Assembly (NCBI GenBank): GCA_009809945.1
Contig: WTPW01000547.1
Coordinates: 281,680-345,679 of the forward strand
Length of the DNA: 64,000 bases
Origin: Gigaspora margarita
Taxonomy: Eukaryota; Glomeromycota; Glomeromycetes; Diversisporales; Gigasporaceae
Direction: 5' to 3'
The notes beneath the pieces were generated by a model that worked only from the letters and a program-made list of their open reading frames with translations, was not told where the DNA came from and did no database searches. Shown piece after piece: positions 18,998-32,060 of the stretch. Numbering within the stretch: the first letter of the stretch is position 1; each line of letters opens with the position of its first letter. The translations under genes and the position numbers were made by a program.

Positions 18998-20050
18998 ATG
19001 CCTTTACTTACTAGTGAAGAACCTGATTTCTATAATATCAACTACTTTTATCCTAAATACAAAGATCATTTTGGAGTATTTATTAAAGAAACAGATGCTG
19101 CAATACTTAAAGTAATGTCATCTGCCTTTAGTCCTCCCAATTGTGAAACCAAAATTAAAAATACTTATCACTACTTTTCTGTGCCAACTCAACCAACAAT
19201 TAGTACTTGTATTTGTAAAAAATATCATGTTAATTTTATATCTCAATTTTAATGTATTTCTACTAAACTTACTACTAAAACACTTTTTTAAAAACCAACT
19301 CCTATAGATACTTCTCCAATTGTTAATATTGAGAGAAGATTTCTTAAAATTAAAGATATTGTTCCCAAATCACCTATTAAACAATCTACAACTCAAAATC
19401 TTGACCTTACAAATACACAACCTAGAATTTTATTTCCAAACTACTATAAAGATCCAATTCCTACAGCTATTACCCCTTATTCACAATACTTTTATACTTG
19501 TTTTTTATACAAAGCTTAAGATATTCCCTGTGTTAAATTATTTTCAAATGAACAATATGCACCAGACTATACCAAATATTGTATCTTTAAGGAACGTTTA
19601 TTAAATCATGAATATGCTAAACTGACCCAAGATTTTAAACTAGCTCCTGTTCAAAAAAAATTAAACTCAAAACAACTTTCCTTCTATCACTTTTACTATT
19701 GCTTTATGCTTACAAAAGAAGAAAAACTCAAATTTTTTAAAAGACTTGCACAAAAAGGTAAACAGATTAAAGATAAAAAACAACAATAGCAACAGCAACA
19801 ACAACAATAGCAACAACAATAGCAGCAACAACAACAACAACAACAATAGCAACAGCAACAAAAACAACAACAATCTCTTAATAAAGAACAGCAAACGTCT
19901 TCTAATAAAAATTCAACTTCTAGCAATACTTCTAATACCTATGCCAAATCTAATCCAACTTTTGATTGGCTCACAAACTTTCTAATTACTGAAGAAATGG
20001 AATCCAATAACAAGCTTCAAACAAATATATCCTTTTTTTTACAACTTCCT
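18998..20050 (+). pseudogene. LINE ORF1-like protein with polyglutamine tract
   Basis: Starts MPLLTSEEPDFYNINYF. After TAA and frame breaks it continues to KGKQIKDKKQQ, a run of about 30 glutamine codons (19784-19876) and a Ser/Asn-rich tail. The tract is CAA/CAG with several TAG codons exactly in phase, as expected if CAG codons became TAG. Probably the RNA-binding or scaffold protein of the element; no zinc knuckle is visible in this part. Confidence 0.6.
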
Positions 20051-22304
20051 TAAATCACATCTTCATAATTTCTATCCTGGAAGTATTATTAAAGAAGGAA
20101 CAAAAAACAGCAAACCTCTTAAAGCAAGCTTTTACTACATTATTAGAACAATGGCAGGAGAAAGCCCTGATGTTCTTACTAGCTTTATTTACCAAAAAAC
20201 CTAACTATAAATGAAAAACCAAAATACTATTTGAAATCTGTGAAAAGATTCTTAAACTCCTAATTTACAAATTTATAATTATTCTTTTTACTAAACTTAA
20301 CTATGCTAAGAATTTTGCATCTGCAGCTACAATTCCTCCTTATAAGCCAGAAAATAGACATCAATTCTGTCTGAACTTAGCATGTATACATCTTTATTTA
20401 TCTAATAACTATCAAGCAATCAACTATAAAAAATTTGCAGAAGATTTAAATCTTCAGTCTAAAATATACAATCTTTATCCATATACAGTTTCTACAAATA
20501 AAACAGAAAGATATCTTACAATTAAGCATGACAACAAATTTAATATCAACCTTCTTTTTAACATTCTCAAATCTCTATTTCTTAAAAATTTCTCTATTCC
20601 TTCACTCAACAACTCTCTTGATCACTTTAAAGAATAGTTCAAACAATTTTTCCCTATCTATAATCATTAATTTACTAATTTACTAGATAAAGAACAAACT
20701 TTCAATGCCCTTAAAAAGGAAATATAGAAAAAATTTATTTCTAAACTTAGAAATCTTCTACCTATTAAATTTATCTTTTGTGAACTATATAGTTTTTAAG
20801 AAAGGTGTAAATGCTTTCACTCTGTCAATTATCATATCCTTATCTGCAAATACACAAACTGCACATTTATAAATAAAAATCACCAACATGATACATCTAA
20901 ACTCATTAAGCACATACTTGATAACTCATTTGAATCTTTTTCAAAAAAGATTTTCAATAAAGAAGACCTTCATATTGATGAATCAAAATTTCATATAAAT
21001 AGTGAACACAAAGCTACATTTGACAAACCTTTTTCAACAAAACTTTTTGATAATCTTGCAGATAAAGCTGAACACTTTCTTGTGCAGACAATTTAGCAGA
21101 AACAAGAGAAGGTCATCGAAATGCCTTTTTCTATAAATATTTAATATTATATCAACAAGTTGCTGCACAAAACCATAATATTATCAACCTTACCAAAGAC
21201 TCGCCATTGATAAAATTACTAATGAAATTATTGATACAGACTTCCTAATACAAATAATTATCTACTTTGATCTAATTAAAGATAAGCAACCATCCTTTTT
21301 ACAAATATTCAAATTCTATAAAACAAATGCATACCCTAAGGCTGAAAAACTTCTGATTACAAAATTTAATATCAACTTTCAAATTCTATCTTTAATTGAA
21401 GAATCTCTCTTTTGAGAGAAACTCCTTTTTAGTAATATTGTCTTCTTCAAACCCTATAGATGCAGCTACTACTTCTTTAAAAGATATATTCTTAGAAGAA
21501 AATGATGTAAGTAGGCAGGTAGTAAAGCCTATTTACCCAGAAGATTTGAATAATGATAGTCTTCTAACGTCTAATCAGAGAACTTCTGAATCTTGCAGAG
21601 CCATACAAGCCAGGCATACTGTGAGCACTATAGAAAACAATACACTAAATATCTCAGAATCCATATTATCATCTCTCTCTGAGATATTACCTTCTAATAT
21701 TAACAACAATTCAGTACCAACCTATCCTGATGATGAATCATCACCTATACAACAACATAGTCCTACCTGCTTAATAGAACAAGAGATTTATAATGAATAT
21801 GAATTGTTATCAGATAGCTCTGATAACAATTCCAATACATCAACCACATATACTGATACTATAGAAAGAACAAATATTAACTTTTATCCCAATCTACTTG
21901 AGATCTATGACCCATTAATTTGCTACAACAAATTTTTATACTATCATAGATTACAATCTTTACCTTTACCACAAACTGTTGGCTCCTTTTTAACTTATTT
22001 ACAAAAGGAATATTCAATGTTTTATATACAACAGAATATTAGAATCTCTATTAAATATAGTAGAATTGATTATGTTTTTGAAGAAGCACATATATATTTA
22101 CCACAAGAGTTTCTTTTACCTAATCACTTTTTTATACCCTTTGAAGATTTTCATCTTTCTTATAAAGCCTTACTCAAATCAGACAATCCAATATTAAATA
22201 TATCAATTAACAATATTGAGAATAAATTATTTATTAACAATGCAGAACCATCTATATCTACTATAATACCACAACCCACCTATTCTCCACATACAACACT
22301 TTAA
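20051..22304 (+). pseudogene. LINE middle region, with an open 300-codon stretch
   Basis: 20051-21390 is decayed but shows recurring readable protein (RHQFCLNLACIHLYLSNN; then C and H residues near 20780-20870 that may form a zinc finger). 21396-22304 is open for 302 codons, Ser/Asn/Pro/Glu-rich at first (SSLSEILPS, PTYPDDESSP), then a more globular part (YYHRLQSLPLPQTVGSFL). The stop at 22304 comes just before the endonuclease. Confidence 0.55.
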
Positions 22305-22319
22305 CCAAACAACTCATCC

Positions 22320-23100
22320 CCAGCTTTTGACCTTACTATTGCTACACTTAATGTTCAAGGTTATAACACTTCTCTTAAAAGGCAACTTTCAGAAAAAATC
22401 TGCCTATCTAATAACATTCAAATCTATAGCATTACTGAAACAAAACTCTCTGATTCCAAACCAAAAAAGTTCTTTAACAATAAACATTTCTCGTACTTCT
22501 GGTCCTGCTTCAACAATTCTGCAGAGAGCACTGGTATTATGATTAATAATCTTTTAAAACCCATATTCACAATATACTTACACATCCTGGAGGCGCAATT
22601 GCAATTGATCTATTTTTCAAACATGATTTCAAATTTCAAATTATATCTATTTATCTTTCTTCTACTAATCAACACATCCAAAACCAATTACAAGAAACTA
22701 ACATTTCATGAACACAGCAAGCACTTTTCTTAAATTTGCACTCTATAATTCTTGGCAATTTTAACACTTCTCCTCTTCTTACTAATGCTTCTACTACTAA
22801 AACTAAACTTCTTTTCTATCTCCATAGTAACTGTATATATGATTTGACTGATTATACTAATAATACCCAACATACCTGGCAACATAATAATCTAAGTAGA
22901 TGCATTAACTAGATATGGGCACATGATTTCATAATCCCATATCTCATAAACTTCTCACTTCTTTCACCACTAGCTACTACTCACAGTGATCATCTGATCC
23001 TCATTTCCAAATAGAGTTTCCCATTTGCACTATTTTCAAAACTTCGCAACAAAACACACTGCAAGCACAGAGTCTTTAAATATAAATTAATAGACAAAGA
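22320..23100 (+). pseudogene. LINE apurinic-type endonuclease domain
   Basis: Exonuclease-endonuclease-phosphatase fold that nicks target DNA. Visible: IATLNVQGYN (Asn), SITETKLS (catalytic Glu, about 22435), GNFNTSP (about 22754) and THSDHLIL (about 22985). The family has GDFN; here Asp is Asn, a G-to-A change removing a catalytic residue. Several stops and a frameshift near 22550. Confidence 0.8.
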
Positions 23101-23819
23101 GAAATGGGAAGAGTTTTTAACCCAATGTCAAAACAATCTTACTTATAACAATACCTCTCTCAACTCTAATCTAACAGAATCTTTTGAATGTACCTGGCAC
23201 AAACTTCAAACTAGCATTATTACAGCTACTCTTAAAACTATCTCTAACAAAAAATTTACTGTTCAAAATTTCCATTATACCTTTACATCTAAAGTCTCTG
23301 AACTGTACAAAGATCTTAAAACTATTGGAAATATTATGCAATAGACCAAATATGCAATAACACATAACCAAAACATTCTTTTCACAATTTCTACTTATAT
23401 TCAGAATATAAACTCCAAACACCAATCCTCTATTCCTTCAATATTTGCTAACTAGACTTATCTACTTAACTGGCTAGCCCAAACCAAAACATACTAAAAA
23501 ACTTTATACAATACCAGAAATTTTGAAAATGCTCATTACCTTAAATAGCATATTCAAATAGCTATTAATACTAGATGTGAAAGATTGCTCACTCAACCAA
23601 CCAAAATGATTAATAGTATTCTTAATCACATACTAACCCAATTCACTTTGACAATATTAAAACTCAAACAAATATTCTTACTGATTCTCTTGAAGTCAAA
23701 AATCATATTCGATCACGCTTTTCCCAATAGACTACAAATAATGCCTATAATCAACAAATTTTTTCTACTCATTGGCAAACAGAATACAACCCCAAATACA
23801 ATATTATATTAGAATAGTA

Positions 23820-24690
23820 CAACCTAGTTTTGGAACCTATTGATCCTAATGAAGTTATTAGTACTATCAACAATTTTCCTAACAACAAAGCATGTGGCCC
23901 TTCTGGAATTTGCTATAAAATGCTAAAACATGTTGGTTCACAAACCATATCTGCTATCACAGCACTACTAAACCGATGTTTAATATCAGGCTCAATTTTC
24001 AAACAATAGAAAGATGGTCACATTTTTCCTATCTCCAAAAAATCAACTTTTGATGGACACTTACATAATACTGGGCCAATCAGCCTAATAGAACATATCA
24101 AAAAACTATATACAAAAATTCTAACTAACCATTTAAATTCTATATTTTCCTTTTACAACATTCTTAATCCACACAACTATATTGCACTCTCTGGCAATAG
24201 TACTAATATCTCTATTCACATACTTAACAACTTTATTGAAGATGCAAATTGCAACCAAAAGGAAATCTGACTTCTATCTCAGAACATAAGTAAAGCATAT
24301 GACTCTGTCAATATAGACCTATTTGCTCTATCTTTCAAAGACTCAATATGCTATTACATTTTACTACAAATCTTACTAATCTTTTAATATCAAGAACTAA
24401 TAAAGTAATTACCAATTTTGGACTTACACTTCCTTATGAAGTTCAAAATGAAATCGATCAAGGTGAAACTATTACACCTTTATTTTGGCGTATTTACTAT
24501 GATTCTCTTATTAGCAAAATTTCCAATACTTATACTGGCTACTAGTCTTCTGTATCTTGGCTATGCCATATCTCTTCACCAACTTCTGATTCTATACAAG
24601 TATCAACACCAGTTCTTGCATACATGGATAATACTCTATGGATTGCAGAATCTCAACTACATCAGAACAAATTCTGAATACAGCTTCTGG
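23820..24690 (+). pseudogene. LINE reverse transcriptase domain, catalytic Asp lost
   Basis: Motifs in order: CGPSGICYKMLKH (about 23893), KDGHIFPISKK, a motif A ISKAYDSVN (about 24285), DQGETITPLFWRIYYD (about 24460), and motif C YMDNTLWIAES (about 24621-24650). Motif C should read YxDD; the second Asp codon is AAT at 24630-24632, another G-to-A change. Stops interrupt earlier parts. The sequence ends just past motif C. Confidence 0.85.
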
Positions 24691-25200
24691 TATTTCTAAT
24701 AATAATCTTTTCTTTATTCCTGATAATTGCACTTGTATGTTTTCTAGAAATTCATTGTATATGTTTCTTTGTTTTTTACACTCTTTTAAAAATGCTTGTC
24801 CTGTTAGGTTTGGATTTCCTTTTTCTACTTATATTTTAATATGTGCTGGTATTCTTTGAGATCTTTTTTAATCTTCTTGTAATTTTTGGAAGTAAAAGTG
24901 GTTTGCTAATCCTCCAGATCCTTCTAAAGTTAATATTATTGCTCCAAGTCTTGAATTATTTGTTGGGTTTATTTGATCAATAAGGTCACTTATTGTATCT
25001 CAAATGTCTTCTGAAATTTTTTCAGGTGTTCTTTGTTCTAAAATTTTATTATTTCTATAATACCACTTGCTTTTGTCTCATTGAGGTCTATTTTCTATTT
25101 TTTAATTAAATCTAAATTATCTGAGTTCTTCTAGCTCATTAATTTTTCTTGTTTGATCTTTTGCTAATTTGATTATATAGGTCTCAATAAGTCCTTCTTT

Positions 25201-25214
25201 AATTAATTAATTAT
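25201..25214. repeat. Target-site duplication, left copy
   Basis: AATTAATTAATTAT before the retroposon; the matching 13 bases ATTAATTAATTAT are at 26521-26533 after the poly(A). Length and A-tail are typical of LINE-type retroposition. Confidence 0.85.
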
Positions 25215-26472
25215 AGGGGTGTGGCGATATAGAGAAGTTGTTTGGTTGTCACCCTCCCAAGCGACAGGTCTAGAGTTCAAATCCTACTGGAGACGAATTG
25301 AAAAAATAGGCCTGTTGTGGAACTGTTACTCATTGATCGGTTGGGTATATTACCTGTAGTCTTGGTATTACCATCTTGAATGGGAGCATCAGCAAACATA
25401 AAATCCAAGAAACTGGAGTAGCGGAACCCGTTTGGCAAGTCCCGAGCAGGGAGGATCCTCCTACAGTGCTACAGAAAACTGGACCTACTGAAGACTGAAG
25501 AACCGAACAGAAATCCCTACAGCAAAGGGGATACCAACCTGGCCGCCAGGATCGACCGGAGGAAAAGGACCTACGTTTCGGAAGTAGGTACCAAGGAAAG
25601 GGAGTCCATTGGCAATCGAGGCCGGCTGACCAATCCTTCCGGGCTAACTGGTTTGGTAGTTTGGGAGGGATCAGGATAAGGTGAAAAGGTCGGATATGAG
25701 TACTGGGGATCAGTTAGAACCCTGTAAGGGCAGACGAAACTTAATAACCAATGAGAAGTTGAAGCATGGAGGCGTGTACGTGTCAAATCTCAATGGAGCT
25801 CTAGGTGCACCCATATGGGAGTCTTAGGACGGTAAGAGGATCTGGGACCACCAATACGGATATAGCTGGTATAAGTGCATGTAGTTGTACAAAAATCAGG
25901 ATTGGCCTGAGCCTCATAATGCCATCCAACCATATTCAGCATTGGAAGCATTTGCAAAACATGTCTAGGTACCTCATTACCATAGCAGGAAGTACAGTCG
26001 TTTGCACATTTCTGAATTCGGAACGTTAAATCCTGGGTCCCCAAGTCGCAGGAAAATCGGCTAGTTGCGGCAGCATGCAGTCTTGAGATACTTACCCAAT
26101 ATGGTAGAGGCAGCTGCATGGCTTGAGATACGAACTCCTGAGAAGTACGCTAGTAAGGACTAAAAGGTACACCAAATTGGAAGTATAAAGCGCCTACCTG
26201 GAATCACATACACCAAATTGGAAGTGATGATATTAGGGAATGTGGGTAAAGTGGCGAACATGTGAATACCAATTGTTGGTTAGAAGGGGACATACAAAAA
26301 CCAGGCTGTCTATATAAATGGGAATACAGTAGGCTCTGGTAGGTTTAGGTCATGAATAAAATAGTCCAAGTTTCGGTACTTTGTAGATAGTATAAAGGTT
26401 GTAATTGCAATAGATGTTGCATCATTGTAACAATTGATATACACTTAATAAAGACCAGAGGCATGACCTCAC

Positions 26473-26520
<48 letters not shown>
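25215..26520 (+). mobile_element. 1.3-kb tRNA-headed retroposon with poly(A) tail
   Basis: Non-autonomous retroposon. The 5' end has a tRNA-like head with a B-box-like GAGTTCAAATCC about 60 bases in. The body is visibly GC-richer than everything around it and has no convincing ORF. The 3' end has AATAAA (26447-26452) and 45 A residues from 26476. The copy is flanked by a 13-bp duplication. Degenerate relatives lie at 34933-35490 (minus), 49111-49443 (minus, short form) and 61567-63990 (plus). The near-clean sequence and long A-tail suggest recent insertion. Confidence 0.85.
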
Positions 26521-26526
<6 letters not shown>

Positions 26527-27555
26527 TAATTATGTAACAGGTTGCAGCTATTACTATTATATGTTCTAGTAATATTATAAAGTGTATTGTTACTTAGTTG
26601 TAAGTTAGTACTAATAATGAGAGGTGGTTCATCCACAGTATAGTAATATTTGTAAATGGTATTGCTTCTATAAGTTGGTCCACTTTGTTGTATTGATATA
26701 TTCTAAAGTTACATTTATTTTGTCACTGGTTTCTTCTTCAATAAATAGAACTATAATTCTTTTTATTTCTTCTTCAAGTATTTTTTGGTTTACTGATATT
26801 GATATTAAGGCTTTTTTATAGTATTCTTTTAATCCAGGTATTTCTAATGTTGAAAGTTCGTTAACGATTTCTAGTTTGTATTTTTAAGCAATGTTATTAT
26901 TTTCTTTATATAGTATGTTCTAGTTTTTCTAATGGCCATTCAATTAAGAATATCAGTTGGTAATCCTATTCTTTTGTTATTAATCTGGTTGTATATGTGA
27001 TATACTGTATATACTCCAAATGCTATTTGGACTATTACTGCTATTGCTTTTTGGATTATTATTGTATTTGTTTCTGCACTTCTTGCAGTTTCTAAAATTA
27101 ATTGTTTATAGAGTTGTAATAAGTAATCCTAAGTTGCTTGGGTAAGTCCTGTATTTGAGAATATAACAGGTGTTGCTTGGTTGTTATGAATTTGTTTTGT
27201 GCTGTTTAATGCTAATAACACTCTATTTAAATATGCTAATTCATATACTGTTAAGGTTTGAACTATTTTTCTATTTGGTGGTGGTCTTCTAGACATATAG
27301 CTTTTCTAGTATAGTTTATAAGGTAAATCCTTTATTTATTACTTTGTAATAAAATTCTGTTATTTTGTTATATGTACTATTACTTGATAACTCTATTAAT
27401 TGGGTTAAGAATTTTTCTATTTTTATCCTTAAAAGATTTTCTGGTTAAAATTGGTCTTTTAAATATCGATTTATAGATTCTTCAACCAATGGGCTGTATA
27501 TATAATCTCTATAACAATATTCTTCTAAATTTGATTCTGGTATTGTGTAATTTAA

Positions 27556-30351
27556 TATTTACCAGAAACGGAGTGATATGTAATATTATGAAGTATATGG
27601 TTACTGAGACATTTTTAATGGCGTACGTCTGCAAAATCTCATAACTAACTGGATGATGCATTAAATGCAGTAAAAACATGAATTTATGCACTTAAATATC
27701 ACGCAATGCATTACATAGTACTATATTTATCCAATGTATGAGAATTGTTTAACCAAATATCGCTTTAACAGGTTTTTGTCTCGATTGAAGTGCATGATGA
27801 TCATTATAAAAAAATGTCTTTTTTTTATTATTGTCTTTCAGAATTGCACTAACTGAATATGTTAAGACAAGAAGAAGATAGATACAAATGGTGATTGATC
27901 TAATATCTGATAATTTAAATCCTGACGATATATAATTGATTGATTATTGATCATTAGGGGCCTGATTTTAAAATTAGTATTGTATGTAGTTATGTACAAT
28001 ATGCAAAAATTTTTTTAGAATATTCTAGAACATAAAACCAAATTTTCTTTTATGAAACCGCCTTTTATTTTTCTAAGCAAAATTATTCCTTGCAAATTTT
28101 GTATATAGATAGTTTATATATCATATGCGTACTATACATATTTCACGTACTATAAGCACTGTACAACTATATGTACTGCTGATAAATATTGTGATAACAT
28201 CGTAATTATAGCAAGAGGTAGTGAAATCTACTTTGTATGGTTGCATTTTGTTCTGCTTTTTAACGCCCTTAAACAACTCTTTTAAAATTGTGCTTCTGTT
28301 GGTTGACTACATAATATGTACAAATTATTTTGAGCGTAAAAAGAGTCAATCAAATGTTTCACGAATTTGAAGCATTTTGCATAATGGTCTTAATTAAATA
28401 AACTTAAAATTTCAAGAACAAGTGCAAGTGCAAGATCATTGGCTACACAATAGATAAAAAAAATCATAAAAAAAATAGTAATACATTAAGATTGATTCCA
28501 TTTTTCAATCATAATTTTTGTCATCCAGATTATCTGTCAATCTACCAACCAATAAAGTCATAGTTATCCAAAAATGTGATCGGTGTGCGAGAACTAATGT
28601 AGCAATATGATCAAGTTATTATGCTTAACGCTATTGATTGGTTATACAACCCGTGATCAAAATGTTAGGACTATAAGCAAGTTATAATCAAGAATTTCAT
28701 CACAATACAAACTCATTACTAATTGTTTTAATCATGATAGTACATATGTACCAAATCAACCTTAACCACATACTCCTCTACGGAGTATACATATATTTCG
28801 TACTGTACTTTTTTTTTATATTGTTTATACAGTACCGTACACCCTTATTATATAGTAGAATATAGGTAGACAAGGGGTGTACGGTACTGTATGCATACCC
28901 CAAAAATATCATATGATACATAAGCAAAAATTAATATCACTCAAAAAATCATTATCTATTGTATAACAATAATTTACATATATCATTTTGGGCATTTCAA
29001 GAGGACATGTCCTATGCCTAGTAATTATAATAAAACAGGATTTAACTGAACCAATTTTTACAGGACTATCTCCAAATTTCTGGGTCGGATGTGTTGGATC
29101 TAGGTCAGCATTTAGTCCTAGTTGTTAGCAAGTTCTATAGCAAAATGATCAGCTGGGCAATTTTACTTAACAAATGGATATGTTTATTAGTAAAGTTTTT
29201 TATGATCTTGGGAAAATTGTTCAATTCTGATCAAACTGACTATAATTCCGATGTGCTCCGACAAAACCCAACCCATAATTTTGGAGACCCCCATGTATGA
29301 GTAGAATAAAACCTGAGTAGATAGTTAATCTGCTTTGTAGATCAGTTAGAAATCCGCAGATTTTACCCTAAATGCGATTATTACAGATTTAGCATAATTA
29401 TTGAAATTATAGTAAATTTTTAGTAATAAAAATGTAGTTTTTGATAATATAATTTTCAGCCAATATATTGTTTCACTATAATCTTATTCTGGCTGAAATT
29501 TTTATTATCGAAAACTACATTTTTATTATCGAAAAATAATTATCGAAATTTGCTGATGATCATTGCAAAATTTGTAACGTGACCCAAATAAACTGAATTC
29601 TACAAAATATAACTCTATATCGGTTTAACATTTCAAACCATGATTGCGACCTTTTATAATTAGATCTAAATTAAGAACCCCAAATTACTATTTGATTTTC
29701 ATAATTATTGTGACAGATTAAAATNAAAANGGATTAAAATGAAAATTTTCTATTTTTTAAGCAAAATTTTAAAATTTTTTAGAGGACATTTTTTGGGGNT
29801 TTTTTAGCATTAGGGTTAGGGTTATTAATAAANGAGTATATTGAGTTTTATAAGCTTTAAAGGTGAGCAAGAGAGGTCCTCAGTTTCATTTTAATCTGAT
29901 TTCATTAATCTGCTACAATTATTAAAAATTATTATGTATCAGCCACATGAAGCACCTATCAAAATGATCCCCAAATCTAATTATTGCATCAAACCTATCT
30001 CCTCACTCTAAACCCATTTCCTATTTTTTAAAGTTGATCAGCTTATGGCATATAACTTATATATATTTATTAAAAATTTTATGTAATTAAATAGTTAATC
30101 ATAGTCAAATTATTTAACTCATTTTAACACATTTGTCAAATATGCCTCATAATTTTTGGGGTAGTATAAAAAGTCACAGTAATGATTAGACTTTCCATAT
30201 AAATGCCCAAAAATGTAATTTCGAATTTTTATTGAATTAAGCTTAATCCTGGCCATTATTCAAACAATACTCCTAGGCATTTATACAGTTTATTATCCAT
30301 TTCTGGTTTAGTGCGACTGCATCGCACAGCTACTTATGTATTATTAATGAT
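27556..30351. other. Non-coding AT-rich stretch with small inverted repeats
   Basis: No supportable gene. Contents: a 60-bp MITE at 28830-28889, an inverted repeat around 29433-29515 ('gtagtttttgataat' with its complement), and a short 'tagcattagggttagggtt' run near 29805 that is too short to be telomeric. Several single ambiguous bases at 29725-29835. Confidence 0.6.
28830..28889. mobile_element. 60-bp minimal MITE, TA target
   Basis: Near-perfect inverted ends CAGTACCGTACACCC (left) and its complement (right) with only about 28 bases between, flanked by TA on both sides, as for Tc1/mariner-type insertion. Confidence 0.65.
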
Positions 30352-30726
30352 TAGTGTTTCTAAAAACTGAACTAAACTAAAATTTGAGTTGAGTTCAAGT
30401 TTAGTTCAAATTTGAACTGAACCTGAACTAGACTTAATTTTATAAATCTAGTTCAGTCTGAGTTCAGTATTGAACTTTTAAACCAAGTCTGGATTTGGTT
30501 CAAGTTTAGTTCAAAAGTTTGCAAACATGTTTAGGTTTAGTATAATAGAAATCAAACCCAGGCTATTAGACTATGGCCACTCTTCAAACTGCCCATGAGT
30601 AGTTCTAACTAAGGGTCTTAATGGGTTGGGTCAGGTTTGGGCCTGATCCAGGTCAGACCCACCTCATATCAAACCTAACCCAGGTCTGACCCAACCCAAC
30701 CCAACTCAGGTTGAACTCGTGTCAAT

Positions 30727-31066
30727 AATAGTTACTACATAGTAAAGTCTAAATTTTACTATATAAATTGATAATATTCGCTTAAGTAAACTTGTTTGGA
30801 AGATTAAAATGCATATTTACTAAAATTTTTTCCAAATTAGAGAAATTTTATTACTTGACTTTTAATTTTTACATTCAACGAAAAAATTAGAATATTTTTA
30901 AAAAACATGTTTAACAAACATAAAAATTAAAAGTCAAATAATAAAAAGTTCTCCAATTTGAATAAAAATTTTAAAGTATATGCATTTTGTTCTTCCAAAC
31001 AATTTTACTTAAGCATATTTTATCGATTTATATAGCAAAATTTAGACATTATTATGTAGCAACTAC
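30727..31066. mobile_element. Palindromic MITE nested in left arm
   Basis: Ends 'gttactacatagtaaag' and complement; inner arms 'ttatttgacttttaattttt'-like around the centre. It splits a TGACC/GGTCA-rich repeat (30615-30725 with 31083-31190). Relatives, partly truncated, at about 37279-37510 and 61339-61566. Confidence 0.65.
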
Positions 31067-31204
31067 TTGCAATAATTGAATATAATCTGACCTAGGTTTG
31101 ACCCGACTCATGTTTTATCTGATCTAATCTGACCTAGGTTGGGTCAGACCTGACCAGGTCACAGGCCAGAAATTGTTATAACCCAGGTCAAATGAGGTCT
31201 AAAA

Positions 31205-31500
31205 TATAATAATAAAAAAAAATTCATAAACCTGTTTGATATATAATCTGCTATATAGTATAGAATGCATTGTATAAATTAAACAAAAAAACAATAAAGA
31301 AAAACAAAAAATTTCATAAGCCCATTCGATGTATAATCTGCCATATAGTGTAGTAGGCATAGTATAAAATAAACCAAAAAAAAATTTACAAATAAAAAAT
31401 CAAAAATCCATAAGCCTGTTTGATGTGTAATCTGCCATATAGCATAGTACTTGTTGTATAAAATAATCAAAAAAAAGCTTAAAAAAAAATGTAATACCAT
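31205..31500. repeat. Tandem array in left arm, about 105-110-bp unit, three copies
   Basis: Each unit contains 'cataagcc', 'gatgtataatctgccatata' and 'agtataaaataa'. The mirror array is at 35560-35930 in opposite orientation. Confidence 0.7.
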
Positions 31501-32060
31501 TTTTGCATTTATTATAATCTGCCTGTCAACTAGAGAGTAATAGCAAAATATGGTATGCTTTCATCTAAAAAAATTTTCTTACTAAATTAACGATACATGT
31601 CCATTAATTGAAAGTTGTAGAGCTCGTCAAGATGCATCTAAGGACCATGTCATTAATTACCTGATTATTTTTTATTAGAGGCCTACTCCCTCCCCTCTCC
31701 TTAATATAGATTTGGTCAGGTTCCTATATATAATTTCAATATTTTTTACCCCCCTTCCCTCTAAAAAATTATTTGATTTTTGTCACTCCCCTAATAGTAG
31801 TTAGATCATCCAAATCGGTCAAGTAGATGGTGAGATATCATCAAAAAACAATTGGCTGACTATATAAAATCTCTGTAAACAATATTTGTTTACATACATA
31901 TTTGTGCGTAATAACGTGTAGGAGTGTAATTTTAAAATTCAGCCTAAATTAAACTTAATTCAGGCTATTATTCGAAATAGCGTTCTGGCCCGCTATTATG
32001 CGCAAATATAATATATTATATTTTGATTTTTTATTAATTGATTGTATCGATTATTTTATT

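Larger units (their letters stand above)
18998..24690 (+). mobile_element. APE-type LINE, degenerate, 3' end lost
   Basis: Non-LTR retrotransposon with ORF1-like region, a long spacer-encoded region, endonuclease and reverse transcriptase in order on the + strand. No poly(A) tail or target duplication is visible, and the right end abuts an unrelated minus-strand element at about 24700. Many stops and frameshifts; inactive. Confidence 0.85.
24700..27555 (-). pseudogene. Unrecognised two-ORF element, split by a retroposon
   Basis: Reading leftwards from about 27555: YTIPESNLEEYCYRDYIYSP, a stop-rich frame to about 27300, then an overlapping ORF starting MSRRPPPNRKIVQTL at 27293, with long helical stretches (VYELAYLNRVLLALNS, EEEIKRIIVLFIEEE). 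After the retroposon (25215-26520) the same type of sequence resumes: LIETYIIKLAKDQTRKINEL, ISDLIDQINPTNNSRLG, LEGSGGLANHFYFQKLQ. No transposase, polymerase or capsid motif recognised. Stops are mainly TAA/TAG/TGA where Q or R would fit. Likely mobile-element protein; alternatives include structural genes of a virus-like element. Confidence 0.45.

Noticed and set aside
19667..19926. Minus-strand poly-Leu and poly-Cys frames
   Set aside because: Antisense of the CAA/CAG polyglutamine tract of the LINE.
25215..25300. Functional tRNA gene
   Set aside because: Only promoter-like boxes are present; no cloverleaf with acceptor pairing, and the sequence continues as a retroposon.
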